From NCBI GenBank assembly GCA_944322675.1, contig CALUPO010000010.1, forward strand, positions 1 to 64,000: a stretch of 64,000 nucleotides of DNA, written 5' to 3'. This document shows, one piece after another, positions 51,887 through 61,885 of the stretch (positions within the stretch are counted from its first letter, which is position 1; every line of letters starts with the position of its first letter). Under the pieces are notes generated by a model, which was given only the letters and a program-made list of their open reading frames with translations, made no database searches and was not told where the DNA came from. A program made the position numbers and the translations under genes. The DNA comes from Candidatus Gastranaerophilales bacterium (lineage in GTDB: Bacteria; Cyanobacteriota; Vampirovibrionia; Gastranaerophilales; Gastranaerophilaceae).

Positions 51887-54469
51887 ATGGAAAAGAATAA
51901 AATCAATAATATTGACCTAAATTCATACGAAGTTGATATTGAAAAATTGTCACCCGGGATGAAACAATATATCAAAATAAAACGTAAATCAAAACCCGAC
52001 ACAATTCTTTTATATCGTATGGGTGATTTTTATGAAACATTTTTTGAAGATGCCGTTTTAATATCTCGAGACCTTGATATTGTATTGACATCACGAGATG
52101 CAGGTAAAATAGGCAAAGTTCCTTTGGCCGGAATTCCCGTAAAAAGTATAGATATTTATATGGCAAAACTTTTAGAAAAGGGACGAAAAGTTGCCGTATG
52201 TGAACAGCTTGAAAAACCGGAAGATGCAAAGGGCATAATAAAAAGGGATATTGTAAAAATAATTACAGCAGGAACTTTAACTGAAGATAATTTGCTTGTT
52301 TCAAATTCAAATAATTACCTTGCCTCCATTTGGGAAGATGAAAAAACAGGTTTGTTTGGATTTGCATATACAGATATTTCAACAGGTGAATTTAAATGTA
52401 CTCAAACAAATTTAAATCAATTAATGTCAGAATTATCAAGAATTTCCCCATCTGAAGTGCTTGCTGTTGGCATACCACAAAAATTAAAACCATTTCAAGT
52501 TATACCTGATGAAAAAATTTTACTTCCAAATTGTATAACACAATTTTATAATATTACTACTGTTCCATATGAAGCTTATAATATTAAAAATATAGAAGAT
52601 AACTTAGAGTTATTATTTAAAATTAAAAATATAAATGCTCTTCACATTGATACATGTAAACTAGGATTTATAGCAGCATCTGCTATCATTTACTATCTAT
52701 TAAGAATGCAAATGCATAATCTTCCTTCGTTTTCAACAATAATTCCATACAATCTTGAAGACTATGTGATTATTGATTCAAATACAAGACGCAATTTAGA
52801 AATATTAGAAACAATGAGGGAAAAAAAACGTCAGGGCAGCTTCCTTTGGGCAATTGATAAAACTTCAACAAACATGGGAGGAAGATTGCTAAAAAAATGG
52901 GTATCACAACCTCTACTTGATGTTGAAAGCATAAAAGCACGCCAAAATGCAATAACCGAAATCATTTCAAATAGTAATGCTCGAACAAAACTAAAAAAAT
53001 TATTATCCAACACAAATGATATTGAACGAATGGGAATGCGTCTTGCCAATAATACGGTAAATCCGCGTCATTTTATCGGTTTAAAAAATACATTAATGTT
53101 AATTGAAGATTATAAGAACATTTTAAAAGACTTAAAATCACCAATTTTAAACTGCATTGAAGGTTTTGAGGAATTAATAGATTTTGCAAATATTCTTGAA
53201 AAGACAATTAATGATGACCCGCCAAGTGTTTTAAAAGACGGTAATATCATAAAACCAAACGTTAATGCAGAACTTGATTATTATCGTGATAAATTAAATA
53301 ATTCAGACAAGTTTATAAAAGAATATGAAGAAAAATTAAAGAATGAATTAGGTTTTAAATTTAAAATTGATTATAATCGTAATGCAGGATATTTTATTGA
53401 AGTTACAACTTCACTTTTAAAAAATGTGCCTCCTTATTTTATAAGAAGACAAACTTTAAAAGGTGCAGAAAGATTTATAACACAAGAATTACGTGAACAT
53501 GAAACAGCTGTTGTTCAAGCATCAGTGAAAGCTATTGACTTAGAAATTGATATTTATAATAATCTCAAAGAATATTCAAAAGAATTTATATCATCCATTC
53601 TTGACCTTGCACAAAAAATTGCAGTTATTGATGTTATTATTTCACTTGCAATAGTGGCTATTGAAAATAATTACACAAAACCACAAATAGTAAGAGGATA
53701 TGAATTTGAAGTTATTGAAGGAAGACATCCCGTAGTTGAGAAAATGATCCCTATGGGAGAATATATCGCAAATGATTTTAATTTAAACAAATATGGTGAA
53801 AACACAAGGTTTATGGTGCTTACAGGTCCAAATATGGCGGGTAAATCAACTTATATGCGTCAAAATGCCTTGATAGCAATTATGGCACAAATGGGTGGAT
53901 ATGTTAGTGCAAAATATGCCAAAATAGGTATCTTTGATAAAATATTTACCCGGGTTGGTGCAAGTGATGATTTATCAATAGGACAATCAACTTTTATGCT
54001 TGAAATGTCTGAAACAGCATATATACTTAATACAGCAACGAAAAAAAGTATGATTTTAATTGATGAAATAGGAAGAGGAACATCGACTTATGATGGTGTT
54101 GCTATTGCCTATGCAGTTGCCTGGTATATTTCCCAAAAAATAAAAGCCAGAACTATTTTTACCACACATTATCATGAATTAAATGTGCTTGCAAATATGT
54201 ATCCTGAAATTAAAAATTTTAAAGTCTTAGTTGCCGAAAATGACGGAGAAGTGGAATTTTTAAGAAAAGTAGTCGAAGGACAAGCGTCAAAAAGTTATGG
54301 TATCCATGTTGCCAAAATGGCAGGACTTCCCGGTGAAGTAATTAGTTTTGCCAATAGTATTATGACTAACATGCAAAAAAGTTACTCAAATAATTTAATG
54401 CAAAGTAAAAAAATATTAAGCAGCAAATCTAAAGTTGACGGTCAATTAAAGTTAAACATTAATAATTAA
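51887..54469 (+). CDS. mutS: DNA mismatch repair protein MutS
   Basis: A full-length 860-residue MutS. The N-terminal mismatch-binding loop MGDFYETFFEDA carries the Phe-x-Glu wedge. The core has the FFI/FIEVT lever and clamp, and the ATPase has TGPNMAGKSTYMRQ (about 645-658), IDEIGRGTSTYDG and TTHYHEL. It recognises mismatches together with MutL, which is not here. The chromate transporter pair follows after 7 bases. Confidence 0.97.
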   Translation: MEKNKINNIDLNSYEVDIEKLSPGMKQYIKIKRKSKPDTILLYRMGDFYETFFEDAVLISRDLDIVLTSRDAGKIGKVPLAGIPVKSIDIYMAKLLEKGRKVAVCEQLEKPEDAKGIIKRDIVKIITAGTLTEDNLLVSNSNNYLASIWEDEKTGLFGFAYTDISTGEFKCTQTNLNQLMSELSRISPSEVLAVGIPQKLKPFQVIPDEKILLPNCITQFYNITTVPYEAYNIKNIEDNLELLFKIKNINALHIDTCKLGFIAASAIIYYLLRMQMHNLPSFSTIIPYNLEDYVIIDSNTRRNLEILETMREKKRQGSFLWAIDKTSTNMGGRLLKKWVSQPLLDVESIKARQNAITEIISNSNARTKLKKLLSNTNDIERMGMRLANNTVNPRHFIGLKNTLMLIEDYKNILKDLKSPILNCIEGFEELIDFANILEKTINDDPPSVLKDGNIIKPNVNAELDYYRDKLNNSDKFIKEYEEKLKNELGFKFKIDYNRNAGYFIEVTTSLLKNVPPYFIRRQTLKGAERFITQELREHETAVVQASVKAIDLEIDIYNNLKEYSKEFISSILDLAQKIAVIDVIISLAIVAIENNYTKPQIVRGYEFEVIEGRHPVVEKMIPMGEYIANDFNLNKYGENTRFMVLTGPNMAGKSTYMRQNALIAIMAQMGGYVSAKYAKIGIFDKIFTRVGASDDLSIGQSTFMLEMSETAYILNTATKKSMILIDEIGRGTSTYDGVAIAYAVAWYISQKIKARTIFTTHYHELNVLANMYPEIKNFKVLVAENDGEVEFLRKVVEGQASKSYGIHVAKMAGLPGEVISFANSIMTNMQKSYSNNLMQSKKILSSKSKVDGQLKLNINN

Positions 54470-54476
54470 TTTCATT

Positions 54477-55049
54477 ATGACAACTAAAAACAACGAAATA
54501 AAACTTTTTGATATATTTTATGTATTTCTAAAAATAGGTATTGTTTTAGTAGGTGGCGGGTATATTATTTTACCGCTTTTAAATAGTGAAATTGTTGAGA
54601 AAAAAAAATGGATGGATTACGATGAAATTCTCGATAAATATTGTTTATCGCAATGTTTACCAGGCATTATTGTTGCCAATACAGCTTTATTTATAGGATA
54701 TAAACTTAAAGGAATTTTAGGAGCAATATCTGCTTTAATAGGTGTAACTATAAGTGCTTTTATTATTATCATCTCACTTGCAAATACTATATCTCTTTTA
54801 TTTAATAATAAAATTGTTACAAATATTTTTGAATATGTAAATTTAAGCGTTATTGTTTTAATTCTTTTAACTTTAAAAGACATGTTAAAAAAAAGTATTA
54901 TTGATAAAACAACAACCTTTTTATTTTTATTATGTTTATATTTAATAATAAAAATAAAGCTGTCACCTTTTATTGTTATTTTTATAAGTATAATTTTAGG
55001 TCTTATAATATCCATTATAAAAAAACAAATGGGAGTTAATAAAATATAA
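54477..55049 (+). CDS. Chromate transporter half protein (CHR family), first
   Basis: A 190-residue membrane protein, one CHR domain: FLKIGIVLVGGGYIILPLL near the start and CLSQCLPGIIVANTALFIGYKLKG, the family's SQxxPGP region, though here it reads CLPGI. About six helices. Short CHR proteins work as pairs with opposite topology, and the second half starts at its last base. Chromate or sulfate are the usual guesses; the substrate is unproven. Confidence 0.8.
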   Translation: MTTKNNEIKLFDIFYVFLKIGIVLVGGGYIILPLLNSEIVEKKKWMDYDEILDKYCLSQCLPGIIVANTALFIGYKLKGILGAISALIGVTISAFIIIISLANTISLLFNNKIVTNIFEYVNLSVIVLILLTLKDMLKKSIIDKTTTFLFLLCLYLIIKIKLSPFIVIFISIILGLIISIIKKQMGVNKI

Positions 55050-55600
55050 TGAAAATTATATTATTATTTTATGAATTTTTTAAAATAGGCTTATTTTCAG
55101 TAGGAGGTGGTCTTGCAACTTTACCTTTTTTATTTTATTTATCTCAAAAATATAACTGGTTTACCCCTCAAGAACTTATGATGATGCTTGGAGTTTCATC
55201 AGTTACACCAGGCCCCATAGGTCTTAATATGGCAACATTTACAGGTTTCAAGACAGCAGGTTTCTTTGGTTCAATTATTGCTACAACTGCTATTGTATTA
55301 CCTTCACTAATAAATGTTATTATAGTTTCAAAAATTTTTAACAAATACTGTGATAATTTTTATGTAAAAAGTATCTTATATGCCTTAAAACCTGCAGGAT
55401 GTGCATTATTAGCATCAGTATTATTTGATTTAATTTATGATTTAATTTTTAATCAAAAGTCAGTATTTTTTGTAAATTACGAAAATTTATTTATTTGTAT
55501 AATTTTTGGTCTATTTGCAATATTCTTAAAAAAAGGACCTATATTTCTAATTATTTTGAGCATTATTTTGGGGATAATAAAATATATTTTATTTTTTTAA
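55049..55600 (+). CDS. Chromate transporter half protein (CHR family), second
   Basis: A 183-residue CHR domain with FKIGLFSVGGGLATLPFL and GVSSVTPGPIGLNMATFTGFKTAG, a canonical TPGP motif. It overlaps the first half by a single base (TAATG), so the two are translationally coupled and likely form a heterodimer. Confidence 0.82.
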   Translation: MKIILLFYEFFKIGLFSVGGGLATLPFLFYLSQKYNWFTPQELMMMLGVSSVTPGPIGLNMATFTGFKTAGFFGSIIATTAIVLPSLINVIIVSKIFNKYCDNFYVKSILYALKPAGCALLASVLFDLIYDLIFNQKSVFFVNYENLFICIIFGLFAIFLKKGPIFLIILSIILGIIKYILFF

Positions 55601-55717
55601 ATTCCATTTTGTAAATTTTTGTAACAATTAGTCCCTCCCCCCTAGCAAAAATAAAAATTTTTGGGTTTTATATATACAGAAGTGTTATAATTGTAGCTAT
55701 AAAATCATAGGTAAAAA

Positions 55718-57589
55718 ATGAACAATATAAATCCTTTTTTAAATAATAGAATAAATTCAAGGCAAAATGTGGCAAATCAAAATAATGGTGCCTTAAATTA
55801 TAATGTTCGTTTTGGAAATGGTCAAAACTATGATAGCTTTGAATCTTCTTCATCAAATAAGGAAACTAAAAGCTTCTGGCAAAAATGGGAAGGCGTTATT
55901 ATTGGAGGTGCAGGCTTACTTTGTGTTTCTATTTTAGGTGTTATCGGGTATAACAAAGGCTGGTTTAAAAAAGCCTCAGATAAAATCAAAGATAAAACCG
56001 GAGAAACTGCTTCAAAAACAGCTTCAAATGCTCCAAAAAATGTTCTAAATTTAGAAACAAGTTTAAAAACTTTAAAAATTAGTAGTCAGTCATTTAACGG
56101 TCATACAATAAGTGATATGATAAAAAAAGGTAATATTTCAAAAAGAGAACTTCAAGCTGTGGCAACAAAGTTAAAGAATATTAAAAATAAAGAAAATAAA
56201 GAAAATCAAGCTGCAATAATTTTTATTTTAAACCAACTTCGTCAACGTTTAGATGATAGTGTTCAAATTGAAGGCTTTAAGAAAGAGGATACAAAGGAAA
56301 TTAATGGTACTAATTTAGATAAAATATTAGAGAATATAATAAAAGAACCGATCCCATCAAACACATCAAACCCATCGGGCGGCAATGTAATCAAAGAAGA
56401 AGAATCAAAACCATTGACCCTATCGGGCAGCAGCGGCGACATCGGCGGCGACAGTGACAGCGACGTGCCATCACCAAATCCACCGGTAGAATCGGTAGAA
56501 CCAACCCAACCGGCAGAACCGACATCGCCCACATCAAACACAACTGGCGGCAGTGTGACACGACAGGAATCGACAATATCGGAAGAAACACCGGACGACT
56601 ATGTAATCAAAGAAAAACCAAAAGCAGAAGAACTAGAAGAATTAGAAAAATTAGCAACATCACAACCATTAACATACATTAAGGAACTTAATGCAGCATG
56701 GAACATTTTTAACACTGAAATACCACTATCTAAATCCCAAAAAGCAAGTGCTGTGGCAGATGCACTTAATGCTGCAATTCAAGGTGGTTCTATAAATAAT
56801 AATAATGATGATGATAAACAGTTGGTACAAGGTACTTTAACACAATTTAAAGAAAATAATGTTATAACACAAAAAAACGCAAGGAATGTGGCAGATGCAC
56901 TTAATAGTGCAATTCGACATGGTTTTATAAATAATGAGAATGATGATGATAAAAAGTTGGTAGAAGGTATTTTAACACAATTAAAAGAAAATATAACAAC
57001 AGAAAACACATATAGTGTGGCTTATGTACTTATTATTGCAAAAACTAATGGCGTTGTTAATGATGATACTACTACTTATAACGAGATGATAAAACGTTGT
57101 ATCAATGCCAACGCAATGGATGTGGCATTGGCACTTGAACATATAATTCTAATTGAGTCTATAAATAAGAATAATAATAACGGTGTGGTACAAGGTATTT
57201 TAAGCAAATTTAATGAAAAGGATGTTATAAAAAAAGGCAACGCAAGGGATGTGGCAGACGTACTTTTTTACGCAATTGATAGAAGATTTATTGATATAAA
57301 TAATTCAACACATAAACAGTTGGTACAAGGTATTTTAAGCAAATTTAATGAAAAGGATGTTATAACAAAAGGCAACGCAGATAATGTGGCATTGGCACTT
57401 AAGGCTGCAATTCAATGTGGTCTTATAAATAATAACGAAGAACATAAAGAGTTTGTACAAGATATTATAAAAAGATTAAAAAATTCAACAATTAGCACAA
57501 CATGCTCTAATTTAGAAGAACTTATCAATCTTGCAAAAAATAAAGGTTTTATTAATGATGATGATATAAAAAAATTGCAACAAGAATGA
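55718..57589 (+). CDS. Large F-G-motif repeat protein with one membrane helix
   Basis: A 623-residue protein starting with an Asn-rich tract and VRFGN (30-34), then one membrane helix (60-78). A lysine-rich region is followed by a Pro/Ser/Thr/Glu-rich linker (about 208-308), then six or seven repeats of about 43 residues (345-620) with the core VADALNAAIQGG and QLVQGILSKFNEKDVI. The linker DNA (56340-56640) uses GGC, CCG, TCG and GAC codons rare elsewhere in the window. There is no ribosome site beyond a weak AGGT. No known family; repeats suggest a helical protein-binding solenoid. Confidence 0.7.
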   Translation: MNNINPFLNNRINSRQNVANQNNGALNYNVRFGNGQNYDSFESSSSNKETKSFWQKWEGVIIGGAGLLCVSILGVIGYNKGWFKKASDKIKDKTGETASKTASNAPKNVLNLETSLKTLKISSQSFNGHTISDMIKKGNISKRELQAVATKLKNIKNKENKENQAAIIFILNQLRQRLDDSVQIEGFKKEDTKEINGTNLDKILENIIKEPIPSNTSNPSGGNVIKEEESKPLTLSGSSGDIGGDSDSDVPSPNPPVESVEPTQPAEPTSPTSNTTGGSVTRQESTISEETPDDYVIKEKPKAEELEELEKLATSQPLTYIKELNAAWNIFNTEIPLSKSQKASAVADALNAAIQGGSINNNNDDDKQLVQGTLTQFKENNVITQKNARNVADALNSAIRHGFINNENDDDKKLVEGILTQLKENITTENTYSVAYVLIIAKTNGVVNDDTTTYNEMIKRCINANAMDVALALEHIILIESINKNNNNGVVQGILSKFNEKDVIKKGNARDVADVLFYAIDRRFIDINNSTHKQLVQGILSKFNEKDVITKGNADNVALALKAAIQCGLINNNEEHKEFVQDIIKRLKNSTISTTCSNLEELINLAKNKGFINDDDIKKLQQE

Positions 57590-57606
57590 TGCAGAAAGTT
57601 TAAAAG

Positions 57607-57972
57607 TTAATCCAAACTAACATTTTCTATATGTTCAATTTTAGGATTTTGAAACCCGATTATTGAAATAACATCAAGTTGAAACTTTGAATATTTCATT
57701 GAAGAATGTATTTCCATATAATCCATAATAGCCATATATAATCTTTCCAGTTTGGCATGATTTATAGATTCTAAAGGATGACCGTACTTTAAAGTTGAAC
57801 GAGCTTTGACTTCAATAAATACTAAAGTTTCATTTTTAAGAGCAATTATATCAATTTCTGCAAATTTTGAATAATGATAATTTGTACATACAATCTTATA
57901 TCCATTTTGAATAAGATAATTAACAGCTATTTTTTCACCATTTGCCCCCTTAGTTCTATTATTAATTGTCAT
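57607..57972 (-). CDS. YraN/UPF0102 family nuclease-like protein
   Basis: A 121-residue protein with the restriction-endonuclease-like core of UPF0102: GANGEKIAVNYLIQNGYKI at the start, then FAEIDIIALKNETLVFIEVKARS with the D-x(n)-E-x-K triad. Function in cells is unclear. It overlaps the LptA-like gene by 11 bp, so it is the last gene of that operon. Confidence 0.85.
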   Translation of the reverse strand: MTINNRTKGANGEKIAVNYLIQNGYKIVCTNYHYSKFAEIDIIALKNETLVFIEVKARSTLKYGHPLESINHAKLERLYMAIMDYMEIHSSMKYSKFQLDVISIIGFQNPKIEHIENVSLD

Positions 57973-58918
57973 TTTTTAAATCAATATCCGTTATAATAGT
58001 TTTTACATTACCAATAGCTGTAAAATTCTTAGGCTCCATAGTTATAACAATCTTATCAGCATCAATTGAACGGTTTTTTTCTACAATTCGAGACCTGCCT
58101 AAAAAAACTATTTTATTAAATTTATTTGTTTTCTTATCAGGGAAAACAGTAACTTTAGGTCCATAAGCTTTATAATCATCATAATATATAGTTACTTTAT
58201 TGCTTGCAAGTATTGTATTAGCCGGTTTATTATACTGTTGATATTGTGCCCACACTTCAATTTGCTTTCCATCATCCATAATCATTTTTGAATAAGTGTT
58301 ACCGATTGAAACAATTTCCTCATTTGATGCTGTATAAATAAATTTATCAGCATATGCTTTATTATCTTTTTGATTTATTTTGGCATTACCAATTAATTGC
58401 ATTTTTTTAACATCACCTTTTTTAGTAACATCAACAACAGCTTTATCACCATATGCAACAATATCCTGATAATGAACAATAACAGAACCATTTGCTCTCA
58501 TTTGTTCAATTTGTGTATCATATTCTTGCATGTCAGCATTAATAATTATAACAGGTTGATTGTTTACCATAGTAACACTTTGAGTGTTACCACTTGCCTG
58601 CACAATTTTATTTAATAATGATGCTTTTATTATTTTTGCTTTTATTTCACTTTTTTTATTCCCGTTTTGTTGGAAAGCATAAGGACTATCAGGAAATATA
58701 GCCTCTTCAAGTTTATTAGTTTTAGGATTAATTTTACCAACAGCTCTTGGCCCAATCAAAGTTATATCATTCATTTTGACTTTAACATTACCTTCAAGAT
58801 TAATTTGATTATTTTGAACATCAAGCTCCTGCTTATTTGCATCAATCACTAAATTTGCTGCAAATACAACATTTATCGATAAAAAAATTAGAAAAAATAT
58901 ACAAATTATTTTTTTCAT
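57962..58918 (-). CDS. LptA/OstA-like periplasmic LPS transport protein
   Basis: A 318-residue protein with a cleavable signal peptide (MKKIICIFFLIFLSINVVFA, cut near AAN) and three OstA-type beta-jellyroll stretches, each with GNVKVKMNDITLIG-like or GSVIVHYQDIVAYGDKA patterns. LptA forms the periplasmic bridge carrying LPS from LptC to LptD. It is larger than E. coli LptA because of the third repeat, as often seen outside Proteobacteria. It overlaps the lptC-like gene by 4 bp. Confidence 0.8.
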   Translation of the reverse strand: MKKIICIFFLIFLSINVVFAANLVIDANKQELDVQNNQINLEGNVKVKMNDITLIGPRAVGKINPKTNKLEEAIFPDSPYAFQQNGNKKSEIKAKIIKASLLNKIVQASGNTQSVTMVNNQPVIIINADMQEYDTQIEQMRANGSVIVHYQDIVAYGDKAVVDVTKKGDVKKMQLIGNAKINQKDNKAYADKFIYTASNEEIVSIGNTYSKMIMDDGKQIEVWAQYQQYNKPANTILASNKVTIYYDDYKAYGPKVTVFPDKKTNKFNKIVFLGRSRIVEKNRSIDADKIVITMEPKNFTAIGNVKTIITDIDLKNDN

Positions 58919-59520
58919 TTTAAAATATTCCCGCTTTTCCCCTTACCATAAACTTTTGTTTCAACATCACCAATAACACGAAATAAAGTCATGTTATTGG
59001 TTAAAACTGCTTTCTTTGCTTTAATAATATACTCATTAGGTTTTATAATAATAACATTATCTCTGGCTTTAACGTCTTTATCTTTACCTTCCCATTCCAT
59101 TAAATTAGCATTAATTGAAGTACCATCTTTATAAACAATATAACTATCATTATAAAGTATTACTTTTTTTGTTTCAGTATCATACGTGCCTCGTGTTGAC
59201 TTACCGGATGCAATAACAGCCCCATCTTGATAGAAATTGGCTATAATATTTGTTAATATAATTATTTTACTGCTACTATCATATTCACCACTATCGGCAT
59301 ATAATTCCCAAAGTTTCTTCCCTTCTTTAGTTTCAGTAAGTAAAAGACTATCAATTGCAACAACCTGCTTTTCCAAATCATTTGAAGATATATCACGCTT
59401 TATATTTTTTGTTATAATATTGGCTGCAACAAAAGCCCAAATACATGCAATAAAAATTGCAAGAAGAACACTAACAAGAGCTATTTTTCTTTTTTTTACA
59501 CGTTTTTTCTTTTTTTTCAT
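58915..59520 (-). CDS. LptC-like LPS export protein
   Basis: A 201-residue protein with a lysine/arginine-rich start, one membrane helix (about 12-36) and an outer domain of LptC type (LLLTETKEGKKLWELYADSGEYD, ILTNIIANFY, GTYDTETKKVILYNDSYI). LptC anchors LptA to the LptBFG complex. It is the first gene of the lptC-lptA-yraN group on the minus strand. Confidence 0.8.
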   Translation of the reverse strand: MKKKKKRVKKRKIALVSVLLAIFIACIWAFVAANIITKNIKRDISSNDLEKQVVAIDSLLLTETKEGKKLWELYADSGEYDSSSKIIILTNIIANFYQDGAVIASGKSTRGTYDTETKKVILYNDSYIVYKDGTSINANLMEWEGKDKDVKARDNVIIIKPNEYIIKAKKAVLTNNMTLFRVIGDVETKVYGKGKSGNILK

Positions 59521-59682
59521 TATATAACAAGTCTAGCACAAAATTATTTTTATTTTCAAATAAGTCTTATCTTTAATATAATAAACTAAGAAAATATACT
59601 TCATAGTATAATTTATAAATTTACAATACTTTTAATAATTAATAAATATATCTAACTATTGAAATAATTTACAAAACATTAT

Positions 59683-61710
59683 CTAAAAAACAATCTTACT
59701 AAAATCGCCAAGTAAAGAATAAATATTTTTAGCCTTTGTCAAAAGTGCTATACGATTATTTTTAACACTTTCGTCTTTATCCATAACAAGAACATTATCA
59801 AAAAACTTAACAATATGTGGAGTTAATTCTTTTAAAAATAAAGCAAGCTTATTATAATCTTGAGTATTTTCAATAAAGCTATTTAATTTGTTATAAAGTT
59901 CTTTTTCACTTTCGCTTGTAAATAAAGAAATATCAATACTATCATTTTTAACATCCTTTAATATGCGAATTATTCTATTTGCATTTTCACAAAATATATT
60001 AAAATCGCTATCTTGAGTCAACTTTGTAACAATATCAAGTTTTAATATAGCATCATTAATATTTCTTAAAGAGTTGTCACCGGATAAAACACAATCAAGA
60101 ACATCATAACGATAATTTTCATTTAAATATATTTTAAGTCTTTGTTCAATAAATTCAACAATTTGATTTTTAAGTTGAATTTTATCATTTATTTGACAAG
60201 GTGATATCTCAATAGTTTTGTCAATTAAAGACACTAAATCAATATTTAATTTATTATCCAAAATAGTTCTTAATATTCCTAAAACCTGACGACGAACACC
60301 AAGGGGGTCAGCAGACCCTGTCGGTTTTTTCCCTTGAGCAAATATTGAAACAATATTATCCATTTTATCTGCTATTGAAACAATTTGTCCCTCAATTTGA
60401 CCGGGTGTTTCGCTTTTGGCGTTAAGAGGAAAATAATGTTCACAAATCCCCAAAGCAACATTTTCCTTTTCACAAGATAATCCAGCATAACTTTGTCCAA
60501 TAAATCCTTGAAGTTCTGTAAATTCAAAAACAAGTTTTGTTGCAAGGTCACATTTTGCAAGTTTGGCTGTTCTTAAAATGTCATCTTTTTTATTGTCGGC
60601 CTTAAGCATTGTTGTTAAAAATTTTGAAAGTTCAATTAAACGCATAGTTTTATCAAACATATTTCCACAATTTTTTTGGAAAGTCATCCCTTTTAAATCA
60701 TCAAGTTTATCTTCAAGTTTAGTTTTAATATCGTCTTCATAAAAGAAAATAGCATCTTCAAGTCGTGCTTTAATAACCCGCACATTTCCTTCAACAATAT
60801 TTGAAACATCATCACCAATATAATTAGCAATTGTAATAAATTTATTTAACAATTTACCATTTTTATAAAGAGGGAAATACCTTTGATGAGTTGCCATGAC
60901 AGTCACTACAACTTTTTCCGGAATTGAAAGATATTTTTCATCAAAAGAACACAACACAGGCTTAACCCATTCACAAAGTTCACAAACTTCTTCCAAAAGC
61001 TCTTCATCAAAAACAACTTCTGCATCAATAGTTTTAGCAAGTTTTATAGTTTCATCAACAATAGTTTGTTTACGCTTGCTTTCATCAACAATAACATTAT
61101 TTTTAAGCAAAATATTTTCATATTCATCAATAGAAGGTATAAAACAAGAATCTGACTTAAATCGATGTCCACGAGAATATTGAGAAGATTTTACCTGTGC
61201 GATAGAAACAGGCAATTCTTTATTATCAAGCAATGACACAATCCAACGAATAGGTCTTTGGAATTTATATGATAAATCTGCCCACCTCATAAAGTGATTG
61301 CCTTCTAATGAAAGAAATATTTTTTCAATATTTTCAGTTATAATTTCTGATGTTAAACGTCCTTTTATATTAACTTTAGCCTGAACATAGTTATCTTCAA
61401 CAAAAATATCATCAAGTGTAATATTATTTTTTTTCATAAATCCCAAAGCAGCACTGGTTGGTTTATTATTTTCATCATAAAATATAGAAGCTTTTGGACC
61501 TTTAACTATTTTTTGCACATCTTCTTGTTTTTGAGCAATATTTTTAACAATGACAAGTAAACGTCTTGGTGTAGCATGGAACAAAATATTATCAAATGAT
61601 ATTTGATTTTCTTTAAAAAGCTTTTGAAAAGCATTTTCAAGTTGTTTTTTAGCACTCAGTATAAATTTATAAGGTAACTCTTCTGTTCCTACTTCAATTA
61701 AATAATCCAT
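59683..61710 (-). CDS. glyS: Glycyl-tRNA synthetase beta subunit
   Basis: A 675-residue GlyS with the family start YLIEVGTEELPYKFI, TPRRLLV, the HD-like core and a C-terminal anticodon-binding part. It charges tRNA-Gly with the alpha subunit GlyQ, encoded elsewhere. It is divergent from rpsF, and the 175-bp gap between them holds only AT-rich promoter-like sequence. Confidence 0.95.
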   Translation of the reverse strand: MDYLIEVGTEELPYKFILSAKKQLENAFQKLFKENQISFDNILFHATPRRLLVIVKNIAQKQEDVQKIVKGPKASIFYDENNKPTSAALGFMKKNNITLDDIFVEDNYVQAKVNIKGRLTSEIITENIEKIFLSLEGNHFMRWADLSYKFQRPIRWIVSLLDNKELPVSIAQVKSSQYSRGHRFKSDSCFIPSIDEYENILLKNNVIVDESKRKQTIVDETIKLAKTIDAEVVFDEELLEEVCELCEWVKPVLCSFDEKYLSIPEKVVVTVMATHQRYFPLYKNGKLLNKFITIANYIGDDVSNIVEGNVRVIKARLEDAIFFYEDDIKTKLEDKLDDLKGMTFQKNCGNMFDKTMRLIELSKFLTTMLKADNKKDDILRTAKLAKCDLATKLVFEFTELQGFIGQSYAGLSCEKENVALGICEHYFPLNAKSETPGQIEGQIVSIADKMDNIVSIFAQGKKPTGSADPLGVRRQVLGILRTILDNKLNIDLVSLIDKTIEISPCQINDKIQLKNQIVEFIEQRLKIYLNENYRYDVLDCVLSGDNSLRNINDAILKLDIVTKLTQDSDFNIFCENANRIIRILKDVKNDSIDISLFTSESEKELYNKLNSFIENTQDYNKLALFLKELTPHIVKFFDNVLVMDKDESVKNNRIALLTKAKNIYSLLGDFSKIVF

Positions 61711-61885
61711 AATATATTACACCTTTCAAATAAAATTTTACTTTATAAATAAGATTATATTACAAATTAACAAAATTGTAACAATATAAATTTTAAATTT
61801 GTATAATTTTTTTGTTTGTGTTAAAGTTTATATTATAGGTGTATTATAATAAAAATAATAAATTAATGGTAAAGGAGATAAAACA

